A stretch of 64,000 bases of DNA from Candidatus Gastranaerophilales bacterium (GCA_947630535.1 CANRHZ010000005.1:1-64000); one strand, 5' to 3'. Shown: positions 17,334 through 26,854, counted from the first letter of the stretch. The notes: generated by a model from the sequence alone, not told the origin. Program-made: numbers and translations.

Positions 17334-18142
17334 ATGCTTAAAAATTTTAGAACAATAAACGAAATTTTGCCGGAGGTTATTGAAGAAATAGAGAATAGTT
17401 ATTATGGTAATTTTTCTCATTTTAATAAAACCTATTATGAAAATTTGGATAAAAAAATTGGTGGATTAGATAGTGGTGAATTAATAACTATTGCAGGAGA
17501 AAAAGACAATTATTCCGGTTTATTTATGTTTAATATTGCAAAAAATTGTATTTTGAAAGGTAAAAAATCAATACTACTTTTAGATTTTGGCGCTCCCGAT
17601 AAATATATTGAGCTATTAGAAATTATTGAAATTAGTAAAACTCTAAATACAATCAAATTTCTATAATTAATCCGGTTGAATCAATATACGAAAAAATACA
17701 AAATTTTATAAAAATACATCCTGACGGAATGGTTTTTGTTAATGGTTTAGATCAAATATTTAACGATTGCAGATTTAGATTTGAATTTAAAGATAAACTT
17801 GAACCATTGGCAATAAATTTAAAAAATCTTGCAAGAAAAAATGGTATTCCAATTATTATTGCATTAAATTTATCCAGATCTCGGGGATATTTTAGAGATG
17901 GGCACGTTGAACTTTATGATTTTAATATTTATGATGCTTTCGCCTGTTATTCCGATAAGGTATTAACAACAAAATTATTTGATTATGATTCACAAGATTT
18001 GCGTAGAGATTTTGATGTTCAAATTGCAAAAAACAATAAAGGAAAAAATCACACTTTGTATTATAGTTTATATCAAGAAACCCAAAACATTGTAGAACGC
18101 AAATATAGCACTAGTGCTAAAAGAGCAATCGTCACTTTTTAA
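17334..18142 (+). pseudogene. Frameshifted DnaB/RecA-like ATPase relic
   Basis: Two frames together resemble the C-terminal ATPase of DnaB helicases. The first (17334-17666) reads LDKKIGGLDSGELITIAGEKDNYSGLFMFNIAKN. The second continues from about 17657, two frames over (ISIINPVESIYEKI...MVFVNGLDQIF...LAINLKNLARKNGIPIIIALNLSR...VQIAKNNKGKNHTLYYSL). The shift lies near the AAATTT at 17655-17660. The Walker A GxxxxGK[ST] has decayed to AGEKDNYSG, so the copy was probably inactive before the shift. It may come from a phage or plasmid replication gene. Confidence 0.65.
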
Positions 18143-18422
18143 TATTATTTACGTATCAGCTCGTAAAACAAGTTTGGTCAATCTTCAAAGTAAAGGTTGA
18201 CTTTAAATATTATTTTTATTACCGTCTGCTATGTAGCATTTTATTTATATGTTATTTGATAGAGAACCTATTGAAGTGTCTTGAATAATTAAGCTTTATA
18301 AAATTATATTTTATTTTTCAGAACTACAAAATATTGAGTATTGTTTATAAAAAGTTACCTTATACACAAAAATCATAAAAATTGCTATAAAAGTGCAAAA
18401 ATTGAGAAATTTTCTCCAAATA
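18143..18422. other. Gene-free AT-rich stretch
   Basis: No open frame, RNA gene or convincing hairpin is seen here. It ends at the promoter of the RloA-like gene. Confidence 0.6.
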
Positions 18423-18451
18423 TTGACTTTTAGTAAAAAATATTGTAAAAT
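18423..18451 (+). promoter_or_regulatory. Strong promoter of the RloA/RloB-like pair
   Basis: A -35 of TTGACT, an exact 17-base spacer and TAAAAT lie 20 bases ahead of the ATG at 18472. GTGAGG serves as ribosome site. Confidence 0.82.
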
Positions 18452-18471
18452 AATTATAAAGTGAGGTTTCT

Positions 18472-19722
18472 ATGCTCGTAAAGTTTTCAGTACAAAATTT
18501 TTTATCATTTAAAGACTTGAACAGTCTTGAAATGGTTGCGGCTAATATTACTCAGCACGAAGAAAATACAACAAATACTAGTCAATACAAATTACTCAAA
18601 AGTTCTGCTATTTTTGGCGCTAATGCAAGTGGCAAAAGTAATTTATTTAAAGCAATGCAATTTGCAAGAGATTTTGTATTATTTTCATCTAAAGAAACAC
18701 AAGCCAATGAAAAAATCAATGTTACACCATTTTTACTATCTACAGAAACAGAAAATGAACCAAGTTTATTTGAATTTATTTTCTTGAAAGACAATATTAA
18801 ATATAGATATGGATTTAGATTAAACAATTCTGTTGTTGTTGATGAGTGGCTTTTTGTAGCTAGCAAGGTGAAAGAATCTTTATTATTTGAAAGACATGAA
18901 GACGATATTAAAGTTGGATCAAAATTTAAAGAAGGCTCTAAAATTGTTGAATTAACAAGAAAAAATGCTCTATTTTTATCTGTAGTTGCTCAATTTAACG
19001 GAAAAATCGCAGAATCAATTATTGAATGGTTTTATGGACTTAGAATAATTGCTGGTTTTCAAACATATAATCCTGTAACAATTGAATATTTAAAAGAGAT
19101 TGAGAATAAAAAAGAATTTATGGATATTTTAAATATTGCAGATTCTTCGATTCAAGATTTTCAGTTTAAAGAACGTGATCTTGAAAAAGCTCCTAAATAT
19201 ATAAAAGAAGAATTAGAAAAAATTAAAGCATTAGGTGCAAAATACGAGTTAATCCCTGAAATTAAAACTTATCATAATAAGTATAGTGATAAAAATAATG
19301 TTGCTGGAACAGTAGAGTTTGATTTTAATAAAAATGAATCAAAGGGAACTCAACATTTATTTTCATTAATTGGACCTATCCTAGATACTATTGAAAATGC
19401 CAATGTTCTTGTTATTGATGAATTGGAATGCAATTTGCATCCATTGATTTCACGTTTCATTATTAAATTATTTCATTTAAAAAACCAGAATGCTCAGTTT
19501 ATTTTTAATACTCACGATACAAACTTGTTGAGTAATAAATACTTTAGACGGGATCAAATCTATTTTGTAGATAAAGATAGGTATGGTTGTTCTAAATTAT
19601 ATTCTTTGTACGATTATAATATTAGATATGATAGAACTTTTAATAAAGACTATTTAGAAGGTAAGTATAAAGCAATTCCATTTATTGATGAATATGGGAT
19701 TTTAGGAAATGAAATAGAATAA
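18472..19722 (+). CDS. AAA15/ABC-type ATPase, RloA-like defence ATPase
   Basis: This 416-residue SMC/ABC-like ATPase belongs to the COG1106 type. The N-terminus MLVKFSVQNFLSFKDLNSLEM is the usual start. Walker A GANASGKS is at 49-56, the signature-like SKGTQHLFSLIG at 290-301, Walker B VLVIDELE at 312-319 and the switch NTHDTNLL at 346-353. It is paired, 15 bases apart, with an RloB-family gene. Such pairs occur in type I RM loci of Campylobacter and resemble the two-gene abortive-infection AbiL layout. A phage-sensing ATPase that licenses the partner's nuclease is inferred. Confidence 0.85.
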   Translation: MLVKFSVQNFLSFKDLNSLEMVAANITQHEENTTNTSQYKLLKSSAIFGANASGKSNLFKAMQFARDFVLFSSKETQANEKINVTPFLLSTETENEPSLFEFIFLKDNIKYRYGFRLNNSVVVDEWLFVASKVKESLLFERHEDDIKVGSKFKEGSKIVELTRKNALFLSVVAQFNGKIAESIIEWFYGLRIIAGFQTYNPVTIEYLKEIENKKEFMDILNIADSSIQDFQFKERDLEKAPKYIKEELEKIKALGAKYELIPEIKTYHNKYSDKNNVAGTVEFDFNKNESKGTQHLFSLIGPILDTIENANVLVIDELECNLHPLISRFIIKLFHLKNQNAQFIFNTHDTNLLSNKYFRRDQIYFVDKDRYGCSKLYSLYDYNIRYDRTFNKDYLEGKYKAIPFIDEYGILGNEIE

Positions 19723-19737
19723 AATTGGAGTTGCCGA

Positions 19738-20355
19738 ATGGGCACAGATGATTTATTTAAAAAAGCAAGAGAGAAAAGAGAAACAAGAAAAAGTCTAAAC
19801 AAGAATATTTTAGACAATATTCTCATATTATGCGAGGGCGAAAAAACTGAACCTAACTATTTCAATAGTATTAAACGCAAGTACAGGCTATTAAATGTTG
19901 ATATAAGAGGTTTAGGCTCAAATACCGATAAAATAACAGAAACTGCCATAAAAAATTACAAAGATTATTCTCAAGTATGGTGTGTATTTGATAGAGACTC
20001 TTTTGGTGCTCAGCATTTTAATAGAGCATTTCAAATGGTCAAAAAATATAAGAATATCAATATAGCATATTCAAATCAAGCATTTGAACTTTGGTATCTT
20101 CTGCATTTTAATTATTATAATACAGGGATTTCAAGAAAAAGATACTATGAGTTGCTTAGTAACTTATTAGGCAAAAAATACAAAAAAAATTCTACGGAAA
20201 TATATGAACTTATTTGCGAAAAAGAAGATACTGCCATAAAAAATGCAAAAAAACTTTTAAAATCATATTCTGAATGCAATCCGGAGAAAAACAACCCATC
20301 AACGACCGTTTTTAAATTAGTTGAAGAACTAAATAAGTATAAAGATGTATTTTAA
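19738..20355 (+). CDS. RloB-family protein with Toprim-like residues
   Basis: This protein of 205 residues begins with a basic segment (FKKAREKRETRKSLNK) and then ILILCEGEKTEPNYF, giving Glu33 in the position of a Toprim glutamate. VWCVFDRDSFG supplies Asp85-x-Asp87. C-terminal helices follow (ELWYLLHFNYYNTGISR, a family block). An ABC ATPase plus a Toprim nuclease is the logic of OLD/Gabija-like defences, so a nuclease effector controlled by the preceding ATPase is inferred. GGAG precedes the ATG. It ends the operon. Confidence 0.83.
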   Translation: MGTDDLFKKAREKRETRKSLNKNILDNILILCEGEKTEPNYFNSIKRKYRLLNVDIRGLGSNTDKITETAIKNYKDYSQVWCVFDRDSFGAQHFNRAFQMVKKYKNINIAYSNQAFELWYLLHFNYYNTGISRKRYYELLSNLLGKKYKKNSTEIYELICEKEDTAIKNAKKLLKSYSECNPEKNNPSTTVFKLVEELNKYKDVF

Positions 20356-20605
20356 TTCTCAGATATCCATATTCTATTGTATCTGCTTTAAATAGGATTT
20401 GCATAATCATAATATTAAAAATTTAATATTTTATAAATTTGCCATTAGTTTTAAATTTATAAACTATAAATATAATTTTTGTAACTATGCTATATTTTTG
20501 CAATTTTCAATAAGTGCAAAAGTTAAGAGGTTATTTGTATCTATAATTTTACTGTACAATTCATCAACAAAAAGTTCCAATGTCGTATAGTCTGGCGAGT
20601 TTTTC

Positions 20606-20929
20606 ATTGCTTGTATTTTTTAGTTAATTGAGTAGTTTGATATTTATTATTATTATTATTATTATTTTTCTGGTAGTTTCGGAATTGCAGACAGTTTTGG
20701 AATTATTATCAAAAGTCAGTCATATCAAGCATTTTAACTTGGAAAAGTTTACGAGAATTAAAATTCCGGAACTTGTGCAAAATACCACTTTTGCAGACAG
20801 TTTTGGAATTTTTTGTATTTTCAAACTGTATAAGGGTTTCAGGCATATTTAAAATTTTGCAGACAGTTCAAGAATTTCGGGCAAAATTGATTTATTCTGA
20901 AAAGTTGGTAGTTTGAAATTTTTATTAAA
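20606..20929. repeat. Long direct repeat, copy B
   Basis: This is the copy of 10714-11022. It is 15 bases longer because of five extra ATT/TTA units near 20647-20665 (a small microsatellite). The three TTGCAGACAGTT-type motifs are kept. The DNA between 20356 and 20605 and from 20930 to 21010 shows no gene. Confidence 0.9.
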
Positions 20930-21010
20930 TATTTTAAACAAATTTTGAAAAATTTTACTTACTTTTACTAAATTCAAACTTGGTAGAGTTTAAAAAAGTT
21001 GGTAATATTA

Positions 21011-22390
21011 TTAAAATAAATCTAATATGATTTTCTTAAGTTGCTCTTTTGTTTTCTGCTCATTATTTTCTTCAAAAATAAATGGCAATCTTACAAAATG
21101 TACATATGTATCACCTTTGTCGCTTTTGCTTATACCTGTTGGAAAAGATGGCTCTTTTTTTTCATATCTGTACATAGGGTATAGTAGAAATACATCTGTA
21201 ATATTTCGTTTTCTGGCATACTCACAAACTTGATAAATGTCTGTTTGTTTGGGTTCTTCACTTACTATTCGTTTAACTTCCTCTTTATTTCCCTGAAATC
21301 TTGAAACTTGTTTATATTTCGTATCAAGAATAAAAACTTTATCTTTGAATTCTACCAAAATATCATGTCGCATTGTGAACGCGGCCCCCAAAGAACAACC
21401 TTCAAAAATAATATCTTCAATCAAGTGCATTTGATTTTCTTGTAAATAAACTTTAGCTCCTTGTTCTGATAAGACTTCTTTAATAAACCCACCTATAAAA
21501 CCTTCAAACAGTAATTCTGTAGGAAACAAGAAACAAAAAGATTCATGAGAATCAAATGTATAATCAGACATCTTATTAAGTAAAAACATTTTACTCATAC
21601 TAATAATTATTTGATAATGTTTATGCATTTTACTTAATCGAATAGTATCGCAATCACTTGGCTTACAATTTATATCAGAGACCTCATCAAGCTTTGTTAG
21701 TATTCTTCTAATAATTTTTTGATTTTTTGTAGTTGTTTGATTTAGTAATTCCTTGCAAGTGTTTTTTATAATTCTGTTTACTTTATTATCAAATTCAAAA
21801 TTAGAATAAGAGCACCGAAATTTATTTAATTGACCACTTGATATTTTATTTATGAGATAATCTTTGGCATCAAATTTACCTTTAATACAATTTATATCAT
21901 TAGTTTCTTCAACATATTGAAAAAATAAACCGCGATTAAGAGCATTTTTAACATAGTTAATATACAATGTTATAAATAATTCTTTTAAATTTTCTGTATC
22001 GCTTAAAAAACTTGAAGTATTTATAAAAGGGTATTCTATTTTATTGCAATATTCTAACCATTTTACAAAATTGTTCATTAAATGATTTTGCGATAGATTA
22101 TCCGTACTTTGATCGTCCACATCTTCACGGAACATTTTAGGATAAATATTTAACTGCTCCCCTTTAAAGACAATAGTACCTATATAATTTTGTGTTTTAA
22201 TACCTTGTTGTCCTGTAAATGCCAAGAATTGTTGTTTACTATTAAGCTTTCCATCTTCATAGAAAACGGCTCTCTGCTCCCAATTTTGTTGCAGAAAATC
22301 TAGCAATTCATCCAATGATTGTTGAGAACGCCAAGAATCTGGTAATGCATTATTTTTTATTTGTGAATATTCATAATGATTCAGAATCAT
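21011..22390 (-). CDS. McrC-like restriction subunit (BsuMI YdjA / LlaJI R2-like)
   Basis: In this 459-residue protein the N-terminal part has the McrC-type block YIGTIVFKGEQLNIYPKMF. Near residues ~340-375 a PD-(D/E)xK nuclease centre is seen: MRHDILVEFKDKVFILDTKYK (Asp, then Asp-Thr-Lys). It overlaps the McrB-like gene by 20 bases, so the two are translated together. As last gene of an operon with two C5 methyltransferases, it is more likely the nuclease of a true RM system than a stand-alone methyl-dependent McrBC. Confidence 0.88.
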   Translation of the reverse strand: MILNHYEYSQIKNNALPDSWRSQQSLDELLDFLQQNWEQRAVFYEDGKLNSKQQFLAFTGQQGIKTQNYIGTIVFKGEQLNIYPKMFREDVDDQSTDNLSQNHLMNNFVKWLEYCNKIEYPFINTSSFLSDTENLKELFITLYINYVKNALNRGLFFQYVEETNDINCIKGKFDAKDYLINKISSGQLNKFRCSYSNFEFDNKVNRIIKNTCKELLNQTTTKNQKIIRRILTKLDEVSDINCKPSDCDTIRLSKMHKHYQIIISMSKMFLLNKMSDYTFDSHESFCFLFPTELLFEGFIGGFIKEVLSEQGAKVYLQENQMHLIEDIIFEGCSLGAAFTMRHDILVEFKDKVFILDTKYKQVSRFQGNKEEVKRIVSEEPKQTDIYQVCEYARKRNITDVFLLYPMYRYEKKEPSFPTGISKSDKGDTYVHFVRLPFIFEENNEQKTKEQLKKIILDLF

Positions 22391-23915
22391 TTTCAGCTTC
22401 CTTTACGTAAAGGCGAGAAATTTTATTATCACAAATTTTTATTGATAATCTTTCTAATACTTTGCTAAGAACATTTGCAACTTTTTTCTTATTATCATAG
22501 AAATATTCATATAGTAAAGGAATAATATTATTATTCAGTATTTCACACAAATCATTTTGTGTATGGTTGATAAAATAAGAATGTCCAATTAATAAATCTG
22601 TACTATCTAATTCTTCTGCTAAAATTTTATTTAATGATTCAAAAACATTTATAAGTGTAGCATCTGTAATCAAAGAAGAATCCGGGTGTTGCTCTATAAA
22701 TTTAAATCTTCTCCTTAAGGCAGCATCAATCAATGAGATAGATTTATCTGCAGAATTCATTGTACCTATAATATATAGATTATTTGGTATTGCAAATATA
22801 TCACCTGATGGCAATGTAACGCTCATTTCGTTAATTTCACCCCATCTTTTATCATCTTCAATAAGCGTTATGAGTTCACCAAAAACTTTTGAAATGTTTG
22901 CTCTGTTTATTTCATCAATTATAATTACATAAGGATTTTTATCATCAAACATTGCTCTATCTGAAATTTTTTTAAAGACGCCATCAATATGTTTTAAAGA
23001 AAATAAACCATTTTCAGACACAGGTCTCAAACCTTGCATAAAATCTTCGTAACTGTAGTTTTGATGGAATGTCGTAAATACAATACGCCCTTGCTTTATA
23101 TAATTGTTATAATTTTGCATTAATTGTTTTCTTGCTTCTGGTGTTTTGCGAGACAAGTCAACAGGTCGTTTTTCTAGAATTGATAATGCATATTCAGCAG
23201 TAGAATATGTTTTACCAGTTCCCGGGGCTCCATATAATATAAAATTAAGAGGATCTTTGCTCATTCTTGGTTGTCTTGTTGGTAACTCTTTTGCATATAT
23301 AACTTCTTGATCCATCTTTGTTGAAGACCCTATATTTTCATCTGCATCGTTATCGCTATATTTGTCAACACAAATTGAATAATCCTGTACACCATTATTA
23401 AAAGTGAAATCTAATAATGATTTCTTTATATATCCATCAGAAGCTCTTACTAAATGAATAGTTGTTCTTAGCACCCCAGGTCCATACCACTCTTTTACCG
23501 GATTGATTTTTGTCCAATTAACTTTTATATTTCTTCCATCATAAGAATTTTCAGTAACGATTCCAATTGCTTTTATGCTCATAGTTGAGACAACTTTACT
23601 ATTATTATCAAATGGAAGATTGTTTTTCTTTGTATAAGTTGCTTTTATTGCAATTTTATCACCAGGTTTTATTTTATTAACATCTTCTGTATAATATTCA
23701 GGAGCAGATAAATTTTCCCAACGACCTTCATTAATGTATTGCTCTGAAAAATCTTGCCAATTCCCTTCTGAATTGTTTCCTGTTGCACCAACGTACCAAG
23801 CATATTCAATATCTTGTATGTGGGAATCTGTTTCTGAATTGGCATTTCTACTTAAATTTAATAAATCTCCAATTTCATTATAACATTGTTCTATTTGATT
23901 TTGATTGTTTGTCAT
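22371..23915 (-). CDS. McrB-like AAA+ GTPase subunit
   Basis: This protein of 514 residues has an N-terminal half (about 38-185, YAWYVGATGN...INPGDKIAI-type blocks) that resembles a PUA/EVE-like DNA-reading domain. The motor follows: Walker A GAPGTGKT at 229-236, Walker B VIIIDEINRAN at 330-340 and the McrB GTPase mark MNSAD at 386-390, then DAALRRRF. In McrBC-type enzymes this ring powers translocation and activates the McrC nuclease. It overlaps McrC at the 3' end and lies one base from the 265-residue gene upstream, so the operon is tight. Confidence 0.9.
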   Translation of the reverse strand: MTNNQNQIEQCYNEIGDLLNLSRNANSETDSHIQDIEYAWYVGATGNNSEGNWQDFSEQYINEGRWENLSAPEYYTEDVNKIKPGDKIAIKATYTKKNNLPFDNNSKVVSTMSIKAIGIVTENSYDGRNIKVNWTKINPVKEWYGPGVLRTTIHLVRASDGYIKKSLLDFTFNNGVQDYSICVDKYSDNDADENIGSSTKMDQEVIYAKELPTRQPRMSKDPLNFILYGAPGTGKTYSTAEYALSILEKRPVDLSRKTPEARKQLMQNYNNYIKQGRIVFTTFHQNYSYEDFMQGLRPVSENGLFSLKHIDGVFKKISDRAMFDDKNPYVIIIDEINRANISKVFGELITLIEDDKRWGEINEMSVTLPSGDIFAIPNNLYIIGTMNSADKSISLIDAALRRRFKFIEQHPDSSLITDATLINVFESLNKILAEELDSTDLLIGHSYFINHTQNDLCEILNNNIIPLLYEYFYDNKKKVANVLSKVLERLSIKICDNKISRLYVKEAENDSESL

Positions 23916-23916
23916 A

Positions 23917-24714
23917 TTATTCCCCTATGAGTTTTTTTAATGAATCTCTTTTATTACTAACCATAGCATAATATTTATCTTGTTTTGCGATAAGTCCTGC
24001 TTGGGCCAATAAACTTACAAAATATCCATAAGAGGTTAGAAAGCTCAATCCTTCTTGTCTGTTTTTGCTACTTGTTCTTTGTTGAATTTCTATATCATTT
24101 CTAACTGTTACGGATGTTTCAATCTTTATTTCATTTGCTCTATATTTATGAATATTGTCTGCTATGGCATTTAAGCTCGTAAAAATGTCTGATCGTTGTT
24201 TTTCAAAAAGAAGATATGCATATTCTTCTTTACTAATCTTTTGAAATTTCAATAAAAATTGAATCATATCCTGAAATGGTTCAACATAATTTAAACCATT
24301 CGTATTAACAATATTTAAAAGTGCACCATAAACAATATTTTGTAAGAATTCATTTAATTTGTTTTCGGAAGCAATTACTTGATCTCTTGTATATTTGGGA
24401 TCTTGTTTTATAAGATTTAAGAATTCCAATGTTTTTACATATGCTAAGCCGGTATTTGTATAAAATTTATCTACTAAAATTTCTCCACCTTTTTCATATT
24501 GCACAAGTCTGCCATTTCTTAACAAAGGGAAGATATTTCTATTATTGTTATCGTTTATTTCTTTATCATTTTCTAAACGTTTACGAAATTCTTTAAATGA
24601 AATATTTAATCCCGGATGTTCCTTAATCCATTCATAAATCTTTAATAATACTGAATTTGTATTATCTGTAAAACTTGCGCCTGGCGACGAGGTATTAAAT
24701 ATTTTTATTTGCAT
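23917..24714 (-). CDS. Unknown restriction-operon protein (BsuMI YdiR position)
   Basis: This 265-residue protein has no catalytic motif that I recognise. The N-terminus is a helical, winged-helix-like segment (YEWIKEHPGLNISFKEFRKRLEN...). The middle is helical (FLQNIVYGALLNIVN, FLLKFQKISKEEYAYLLF). The end looks like another small winged helix (FLTSYGYFVSLLAQAGLIAKQDKYYAMV). Its place between two C5 methyltransferases and McrB/McrC matches ydiR in the BsuMI order ydiO-ydiP-ydiR-ydiS-ydjA. A DNA-recognition or adaptor role is inferred from position only. Confidence 0.6.
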   Translation of the reverse strand: MQIKIFNTSSPGASFTDNTNSVLLKIYEWIKEHPGLNISFKEFRKRLENDKEINDNNNRNIFPLLRNGRLVQYEKGGEILVDKFYTNTGLAYVKTLEFLNLIKQDPKYTRDQVIASENKLNEFLQNIVYGALLNIVNTNGLNYVEPFQDMIQFLLKFQKISKEEYAYLLFEKQRSDIFTSLNAIADNIHKYRANEIKIETSVTVRNDIEIQQRTSSKNRQEGLSFLTSYGYFVSLLAQAGLIAKQDKYYAMVSNKRDSLKKLIGE

Positions 24715-24717
24715 ACA

Positions 24718-25770
24718 TTAATCTCCTAGTTGTTTTTGGATTTCTTTTGCAATTTCATAAGCTAATTTAGGTGGTACAGCATTTCCAACTTGTTTATATT
24801 GGCTTGTTTTAGTTCCGAGGAATTCAAAATTATCAGGAAAAGATTGTAATCTAGCATTTTCACGAACAGTCGGTATTCGATTTTGTTTATAATGAAAATA
24901 GTTTCTGTGCCCTGTATCAACGGTATTTGATGGCAATCTACTGTTCATACGTTCAAAAGCTTTATTATATCGTCTAATATTCCAGTATTCAGGAGGTAAA
25001 TCTTTAATTTTTCCGCCATCCTTAATCATATTTATAATTTTAACAGTTTGTTCAGTATGAATTGTAAAATCATGATTATATAAGGTTTTTGAATCTCCTC
25101 GAATCTCTTTTTGATACGTAGTTTGAGGTTTATTACAATACTTTTGAATAGAAATATGTTCTTCCGTACCATCAAATTGTGGCAGATCAGATATTGCATC
25201 ACTGGAAGAAACAGGATGTTCAGATGTTTGTCCTATTGGAAATTCAAACTTATTATTTTTCATTCCTATAAATAGAACTCTGCACCTGTTTTGAGGAACG
25301 CCATAATCCGCAGCATTAACAATTTTATAATTAACTTTGTATCCAATATTGCCAAAACGATTTATTATATCATTTTTAAACATACCCTTATTTAAAGTAG
25401 TTAAACCTTTTACATTTTCTATTAAGAAAAAATCAGGTTGTATAGTTTCAACAACTCTACAGAATTCTAAATATAAATGGTTTCTTGGATCATTTATATC
25501 TCTAGTTCCAACTGTACTATAACCTTGGCATGGTGGTCCGCCAATAACACCCACAATATTTTGAGATTTTTTTAAATCCTTCAAAAAATCAGATGTTAAA
25601 TTCTTTATATCTTCACACTTACCAACTTTATTCTTATGATTATGATTGTACGTTGTTATAGCATCTTTCCAAAAATCTATAGCCAATGCAATATCAAACC
25701 CTGCTTGTTCAAAGCCAATGCTTAATCCACCACAACCACAAAACAAATCAATAATCTTATTTTTCTTCAT
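24718..25770 (-). CDS. DNA (cytosine-5-)-methyltransferase, second of pair
   Basis: This 350-residue C5 methyltransferase has motif I IDLFCGCGGLSIGFEQAGF, a motif IV nucleophile at Cys81 in GGPPCQGYS, motif VI FLIENVKG, and C-terminal motifs IX-X (RLPSNTVDTG, RENARLQSFPD, QVGNAVPPKLA). It methylates cytosine in the site cut by the linked restriction proteins. It is closely similar in layout to the upstream paralogue, overlaps it by 14 bases and lies 3 bases from the next gene. Two C5 enzymes suit an asymmetric site (as in LlaJI) or a two-component modification (BsuMI). Confidence 0.94.
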   Translation of the reverse strand: MKKNKIIDLFCGCGGLSIGFEQAGFDIALAIDFWKDAITTYNHNHKNKVGKCEDIKNLTSDFLKDLKKSQNIVGVIGGPPCQGYSTVGTRDINDPRNHLYLEFCRVVETIQPDFFLIENVKGLTTLNKGMFKNDIINRFGNIGYKVNYKIVNAADYGVPQNRCRVLFIGMKNNKFEFPIGQTSEHPVSSSDAISDLPQFDGTEEHISIQKYCNKPQTTYQKEIRGDSKTLYNHDFTIHTEQTVKIINMIKDGGKIKDLPPEYWNIRRYNKAFERMNSRLPSNTVDTGHRNYFHYKQNRIPTVRENARLQSFPDNFEFLGTKTSQYKQVGNAVPPKLAYEIAKEIQKQLGD

Positions 25771-26836
25771 CTATAGCCTCCAATATCGCCGTTGCTACTG
25801 CTTTCGCTAACAATGGAGGTACTGCATTTCCAACCTGACGATATTGGGCACTTCTTGTCCCTTGAAAAACAAAATTATCTTTAAAAGATTGTATTCTTGC
25901 AGCTTCTCTTACCGTAGGAATTCTATTATATATAGGGTGGAAATAATTACTATGGGCATTACCCGTATCTATGGTAACTGAAACATCATTTTCCTTTAAT
26001 CTTTTATATGCAGAAGAATGTCTATTATTTCTTTGATTCTTAAATAATTCTTTTGGAATACTTGTCCAATTTTCACCTTGTTTTACATAAGAAATTCTTT
26101 TCTGAACAATTTCGGCAGGATATTTAATTTCATGATTTTTAACAATATTGTCTTTATCCCTTAAATATCTTCTATAGGAAGTGATAGGGTTGCTCTTTAG
26201 AGTATAATTTGTATCTTTAATATTTTTATCAAAAATATAAAGTTCACCTATTGCATCTTCAACAGTTACAATATTTTTTTTGTGCATAATATCAAATGAA
26301 AAATTAAAGCCCTTTGTTATTACAAAAAAGTTTCTTAATCTTCTTTGAGGGACTCCATAATCAGAAGCATCTAAAATTTTATGCGTTACCTTATAGCCTT
26401 TAGATTCAAATATTTCATATATTTTATTTTTTGCATACCCATTATCACGAGTTACAATCCCCGGGACATTTTCAATTACAATAACTTTCGGTTGTGCTGC
26501 ATCAACAAATTTTACAAATTCATAAAATAACTTATTTCTTGGATCTTCACCACTTTGATACCTGTTAGCAGAAGAAAAACCTTGGCAGGGTGGTCCCCCT
26601 ATAATAACATCAACATCCGAGATTTTACCGAAGTAATTTTTTATTTTTTCAAAACCTATATCCAATAAATCACAACATATTCCTTTTGCATCTTTAAAAT
26701 TATAATTAAAAGTGTCTATTGCGGCTTGATTAAAATCAATTCCGCCAATGATTTGGTATCCTGCTTGCTCAAACCCTGAACTTAATCCCCCACATCCACA
26801 AAATAAATCTAATACTTTTAGCCTTTTCTTATTCAT
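25757..26836 (-). CDS. DNA (cytosine-5-)-methyltransferase, first of pair
   Basis: This 359-residue protein is the first gene of the five-gene RM operon. Motif I is VLDLFCGCGGLSSGFEQAGY, the catalytic Cys84 lies in GGPPCQGFSS, motif VI is IVIENVPG, and the target-recognition region (~215-285) differs most from its paralogue. The end carries REAARIQSFKD and YRQVGNAVPPLLA. GGAG lies ahead of the ATG. Being transcribed before the nuclease genes lets host DNA be protected first. Confidence 0.94.
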   Translation of the reverse strand: MNKKRLKVLDLFCGCGGLSSGFEQAGYQIIGGIDFNQAAIDTFNYNFKDAKGICCDLLDIGFEKIKNYFGKISDVDVIIGGPPCQGFSSANRYQSGEDPRNKLFYEFVKFVDAAQPKVIVIENVPGIVTRDNGYAKNKIYEIFESKGYKVTHKILDASDYGVPQRRLRNFFVITKGFNFSFDIMHKKNIVTVEDAIGELYIFDKNIKDTNYTLKSNPITSYRRYLRDKDNIVKNHEIKYPAEIVQKRISYVKQGENWTSIPKELFKNQRNNRHSSAYKRLKENDVSVTIDTGNAHSNYFHPIYNRIPTVREAARIQSFKDNFVFQGTRSAQYRQVGNAVPPLLAKAVATAILEAIDEEK

Positions 26837-26854
26837 TCCAAGTACTCCAACATA

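Noticed and set aside
17650-17665. Programmed -1 frameshift in the DnaB-like gene
   Set aside because: The site is not a proper X XXY YYZ heptamer and the P-loop is already lost; decay is simpler.
21011-23915. Classical type IV McrBC
   Set aside because: The genes sit in one operon with two C5 methyltransferases, so a BsuMI/LlaJI-type RM system fits better.
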